From NCBI RefSeq assembly GCF_000473045.1, contig NZ_AXAY01000001.1, positions 1 through 64,000 of the forward strand: a DNA stretch of 64,000 nucleotides, read 5' to 3'. This document shows positions 61,131-64,000 of the stretch, piece after piece. A program made the translations under genes and the position numbers. The DNA is from Bradyrhizobium sp. WSM3983. Lineage in GTDB: Bacteria > Pseudomonadota > Alphaproteobacteria > Rhizobiales > Xanthobacteraceae. The notes under the pieces were generated by a model. That model was not told the origin of the DNA. It was given only the letters and a program-made list of their open reading frames with translations, and searched no databases. Every line of letters begins with the position of its first letter. The first letter of the stretch is position 1.

Positions 61131-62729
61131 ATGTCAGTTGGACGAAGTCTGTTTGCGGCGACGCTCGCCGGTGTGCTGGTGTTGGCGGTTTCGCCGGCGT
61201 CGAGCCAGACTCTGCGCTACGCCAACCAGGGTGAGCTGAAGTCGCTCGACCCCTACACGCTGAACGAATCGACCACCAGTGCGCATCTCGGCCACGTCTA
61301 TGAGGGCCTGGTGGCCCGCGGCAAGGACCTGAAGATCGTCCCGGCGCTCGCCGAAAGCTGGGAGACGCCGGAGCCGACGCGCTGGCGCTTTCACCTGCGC
61401 AAGGGGGTGAAATTCCACAACGGTGACCCCTTCACCGCCGATGACGTGGTGTTCTCGGCCGAGCGCGTGCGAGCGAAAGGTTCGAACTTCCAGAGCCGCA
61501 TTCCCGCCGATGCAAAGGTCGTCAAGGTCGACGATTACACCGTCGATTTCATCCTGACCTCGCCCAATCCCATCCTGACGGCGCTGTGGGCGACCTGGTA
61601 CATCATGGACAAAAAATGGGCAGAGGCGAACGATGCGGTGGCGCCGACGCCGGCCGCCGCGACGACCCCGAGCTATGCCTCGCTCCATGAAAACGGCACC
61701 GGCGCCTTTACCATCGAGAGCCATCAGCCAGGCGTGAAGACCGTCTTCAAGGCCAATCCGAACTGGTGGCGCAAGCCGGAGCATAATCTGAAGGAGATCG
61801 TCTTCACGCCGATCGCAAACCCGGCCACGCGTGTCGCGGCGCTGTTATCGGGAGAGGTCGACGTGATCGAGCCGGTTCCGGTCCAGGACATCGAGCGCGT
61901 CAAAGCAAGCCCCAACGCCACGGTGCTGACGGGACCCGAGCTCCGCACCATCTTCGTTGGCATGGATCAGGCGCGTGACGAACTCCTGTATTCCAACATC
62001 AAGGGCAAGAACCCGTTCAAGGACGTTCGCGTCCGCGAAGCCGTCTACCGGGCGATCGACGTCGACCTGATCAAGAATCGCGTTATGCGCGGACTGTCCA
62101 CGCCGTCCGCATTGATGGTCGCACCAGAGATCTTTCCCTCGAAGGATTTCACCCGGCCGAAGTTCGATCCCGACGCCGCCAAGAAGCTTCTGGCAGACGC
62201 CGGCTATGCCGACGGTTTCGAGGTGACGATGGACTGCCCGAACGATCGTTACGTCAATGACGCCGCGATCTGTCAGGCCATCGTCGGAATGCTCGCCCGC
62301 ATCAACATCAAGGTAGATCTGCTGGCGCAACCCAAGGCCCAATATTTCGCCAAGGTGCTGAAGCCCGGCGGCTACAAGACCTCGCTGTTCATGCTGGGCT
62401 GGACCCCGGATACACTCGACTCCCAGAACGTGCTCCACGACATCATGGGCTGCCGGGATGACCCCAAGGACCCCAACCGCGGTGAAGCCAATCTCGCCGG
62501 CTATTGCAACAAGCAGTTCGACGAGCTCGCCGACAAGGTTCTGGTGGAATCCGATACGACCAAGCGCGATCAGCTGATCAAGCAGGCCTTCGAGGTTTCG
62601 ATGAAGGACTGGGCCTATGTCCCGCTGCACCAGCAGGCGCTCGCCTGGGGCGTGTCGAAGAAGGTGAAGCTGACCCAGCGTGCGGACAACATGGTCATGC
62701 TCTACTGGGCGACCAAGCAGGACGAGTAG
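61131..62729 (+). CDS. Peptide/nickel-type ABC transporter substrate-binding protein (DppA-like)
   Basis: A 532-residue periplasmic binding protein of solute-binding family 5. A Sec signal (GRSLFAATLAGVLVLAVSPASS, cleaved near 25) precedes TLRYANQGELKSLDPYTLNE. The family motif LAESWETPEPTRWRFHLRKGVKFHNGDPFTADDVVFS is near residue 75-110. It binds oligopeptides or similar ligands outside the membrane. GGAGAGGG upstream of 61131 sets the start. First gene of an operon with the permeases. Confidence 0.9.
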   Translation: MSVGRSLFAATLAGVLVLAVSPASSQTLRYANQGELKSLDPYTLNESTTSAHLGHVYEGLVARGKDLKIVPALAESWETPEPTRWRFHLRKGVKFHNGDPFTADDVVFSAERVRAKGSNFQSRIPADAKVVKVDDYTVDFILTSPNPILTALWATWYIMDKKWAEANDAVAPTPAAATTPSYASLHENGTGAFTIESHQPGVKTVFKANPNWWRKPEHNLKEIVFTPIANPATRVAALLSGEVDVIEPVPVQDIERVKASPNATVLTGPELRTIFVGMDQARDELLYSNIKGKNPFKDVRVREAVYRAIDVDLIKNRVMRGLSTPSALMVAPEIFPSKDFTRPKFDPDAAKKLLADAGYADGFEVTMDCPNDRYVNDAAICQAIVGMLARINIKVDLLAQPKAQYFAKVLKPGGYKTSLFMLGWTPDTLDSQNVLHDIMGCRDDPKDPNRGEANLAGYCNKQFDELADKVLVESDTTKRDQLIKQAFEVSMKDWAYVPLHQQALAWGVSKKVKLTQRADNMVMLYWATKQDE

Positions 62730-62745
62730 GTGTCGACAAGTTGTG

Positions 62746-62789
62746 AAGTCCCGGAAGCCGTGGCTTCCGGGACTTGGCTTCCGGGACTT
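62746..62789. repeat. Tandem and inverted 14-base repeats between binding-protein and permease genes
   Basis: AAGTCCCGGAAGCC (62746-62759) is the exact complement of GGCTTCCGGGACTT, present twice in tandem at 62762-62775 and 62776-62789. The left copy can pair with either right copy, giving two alternative hairpins. Lying between the binding-protein stop and the permease start, it may set their expression ratio by protecting upstream mRNA. Confidence 0.65.
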
Positions 62790-62844
62790 GCCGTTTCGGG
62801 CTAACGCGATGATGCGTGCTGCTGAAGAGATGTGAAAGGAACAG

Positions 62845-63825
62845 ATGCTCGCTTTCACACTGCGCCGAGCCATTCAGGCCATCGGCGTCATGATCGCCGT
62901 CGGGATCATCTCCTTCTCGATGTTCCGTTTCGCCGGCGACCCCGTAAATCAGATGGTCGGGATGGATACGTCCGGCGCCGAACGCGCGGCGATCCGCAAA
63001 TCGCTCGGCCTCGACGATCCCGTGATCGTGCAGTTCGGCCGCTATGTCGGCAACGCAGCGCAGTTCAAGTTCGGCGTGTCCTACCAGTTCCGCCTGCCGG
63101 TCACCAATCTGCTGATGGAGCGGATGCCGGCAACGCTGGAGCTCGCGATCTGCGCCACCATCTTCGCCATGGTCAGCGGCATCCTGATGGGGGTCTATTC
63201 GGCGCTTCGCCGCGACAGCTGGCTCGCGCATATATTCCAGGCCGTCTCGCTGATCGGCATTTCGCTGCCGACCTTCCTGATCGGCATTCTCATGATCTAT
63301 CTGTTTTCAGTGACACTCGGCTGGCTGCCCTCGTTCGGGCGGGGCGATGTCGTGCATATCGGCTGGTGGACGACGGGGCTCCTGACACTGTCAGGCTTGA
63401 AAGCGCTGATCATGCCTTCGATCACCCTCGGCCTGTTCCAGATGACGCTGATCATGCGGCTCGTCCGCGCAGAGATGCTCGAGGTCATGCGCACCGACTA
63501 CATCCGCTTCGCCCGCGCCCGGGGGCTTTCGACGCGGGCGATCCATTTCGGCCACGCGCTGCGCAACACGCTGGTTCCCGTGATCACCGTCGCTGGCCTG
63601 CAATTCGGCTCGGTCATTGCTTTCGCGATCATCACCGAAACCGTGTTCCAGTGGCCAGGCATGGGGCTCCTGTTCGTGCAGGCCGTTCAGAACGTCGATA
63701 TTCCGATCATGGCGGCCTATCTGATGATGGTGTCCCTGATCTTCGTCACCATCAATCTCGTGGTTGATATCCTCTACACCATCGTCGATCCGCGGCTGCG
63801 CTCGACGGTCAGCCGGGCGCACTGA
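62845..63825 (+). CDS. Peptide/nickel-type ABC transporter permease (DppB-like)
   Basis: A 326-residue six-helix permease of the DppB group. The opening LRRAIQAIGVMIAVGIISFSMFRFAGDPV and the coupling region VRAEMLEVMRTDYIRFARARGLSTRAIHFGHALRNTLVPV (about 205-245) are diagnostic. It starts at ATG 62845 and forms the channel with the following gene. Confidence 0.92.
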   Translation: MLAFTLRRAIQAIGVMIAVGIISFSMFRFAGDPVNQMVGMDTSGAERAAIRKSLGLDDPVIVQFGRYVGNAAQFKFGVSYQFRLPVTNLLMERMPATLELAICATIFAMVSGILMGVYSALRRDSWLAHIFQAVSLIGISLPTFLIGILMIYLFSVTLGWLPSFGRGDVVHIGWWTTGLLTLSGLKALIMPSITLGLFQMTLIMRLVRAEMLEVMRTDYIRFARARGLSTRAIHFGHALRNTLVPVITVAGLQFGSVIAFAIITETVFQWPGMGLLFVQAVQNVDIPIMAAYLMMVSLIFVTINLVVDILYTIVDPRLRSTVSRAH

Positions 63826-63826
63826 C

Positions 63827-64000
63827 ATGAGCGAGGCCGTCGTTCCGCACAGCACCGAGAAGCGCGCCGCCGCACCAGGCTGGGTCAAGCGCGCGCTCGA
63901 CAGCGACCTGTTCTATTCGTTCCGCCGCTCAAGGATCACCATGATCGCGGCGGGGGTGACGTTGCTGTTCTTCCTGCTCGCGATCTTTGCCTCAGTGCTG
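63827..64000 (+). CDS. Peptide/nickel-type ABC transporter permease (DppC-like), partial at window end
   Basis: The ATG at 63827 follows the DppB stop by one base. The 58 visible residues include a basic cytoplasmic lead (KRAAAPGWVKRALDSDLFYSFRRS) and the start of a first membrane helix, as in DppC permeases. The window ends here, so the remaining protein and the ATPase genes are not seen. Confidence 0.85.
   Translation, partial: MSEAVVPHSTEKRAAAPGWVKRALDSDLFYSFRRSRITMIAAGVTLLFFLLAIFASVL

Noticed and set aside
1..64000. CRISPR arrays, tRNA, rRNA, prophage or integrative-element signs
   Set aside because: No spaced short repeats, cloverleaf-like sequences, integrase genes or phage genes were seen when reading the window, but no dedicated search was run.

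Overview
The window looks like a piece of an alphaproteobacterial chromosome, most probably Bradyrhizobium or a close relative. The reasons are high GC, tightly packed genes, Aap-type and Liv-type amino-acid transporters, a class III-type PHA synthase with a phasin, a paa (phenylacetate) cluster, and several families of hairpin-forming intergenic repeats that resemble those of Bradyrhizobium and Rhodopseudomonas. I see no rRNA, tRNA, CRISPR or phage genes. The only mobile-element trace is the N-terminus of an IS701-like transposase cut by the left edge.

Layout. 1-6600: transposase fragment, a two-gene RND efflux system (adaptor and pump, no outer-membrane channel) and a chemoreceptor. 6746-10553: a complete four-gene set for L-threonate/erythronate catabolism (otnK, otnI, ltnD on the minus strand, otnC divergent). 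10693-15368: a five-gene Liv-type ABC importer. 15458-23483: a catabolic region for amino or hydroxy acids, with a DUF1445 putative hydro-lyase, a LysR regulator divergent from it and heading an operon of M20 amidohydrolase, D-2-hydroxyacid dehydrogenase and Ldh2-type dehydrogenase, then a tartrate/D-malate dehydrogenase divergent from an amidase. 23543-29973: Aap-like permeases, an RpiR regulator, a class III aminotransferase, the binding protein and an Asp/Glu-racemase-like protein. The ATPase of this importer is not in the window.

30000-38000: a TetR regulator divergent from ferredoxin, P450, MFS transporter, a molybdenum oxidoreductase and a hydrolase-OsmC fusion, then a MocR regulator divergent from an EamA exporter. 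37988-46709: a minus-strand phenylacetate block (paaX, paaA, paaB, paaC, paaD, a repeat, paaE, paaI, paaK) followed by an MDR alcohol dehydrogenase and a TsuA-like sulfur transporter. Ring opening and beta-oxidation genes (paaZ, paaG, paaF, paaH, paaJ) are absent, so later steps must be encoded elsewhere.

46907-60755: carbon storage and lipid genes. These are two related alpha/beta hydrolases, a DUF445 membrane protein, a phasin, a GNAT, a PhaC with a very short PhaE-like partner, and a minus-strand group with a CYP102-type self-sufficient P450, an epoxide hydrolase, a wax-ester synthase/DGAT, a hydrolase and a small DUF6489-like protein. That last group is the best candidate for a poorly described system: fatty-acid oxygenation linked to neutral-lipid synthesis. 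61131-64000: the start of a peptide-type ABC importer (binding protein, DppB, partial DppC) behind two GG-N10-GC sigma54-like motifs.

Regulatory DNA is unusually readable. Clean inverted or direct repeats lie in five divergent intergenic regions or upstream regions (LysR, tartrate dehydrogenase/amidase, RpiR, MocR, phasin). All functions are inferred from sequence motifs and context; no database search was run.
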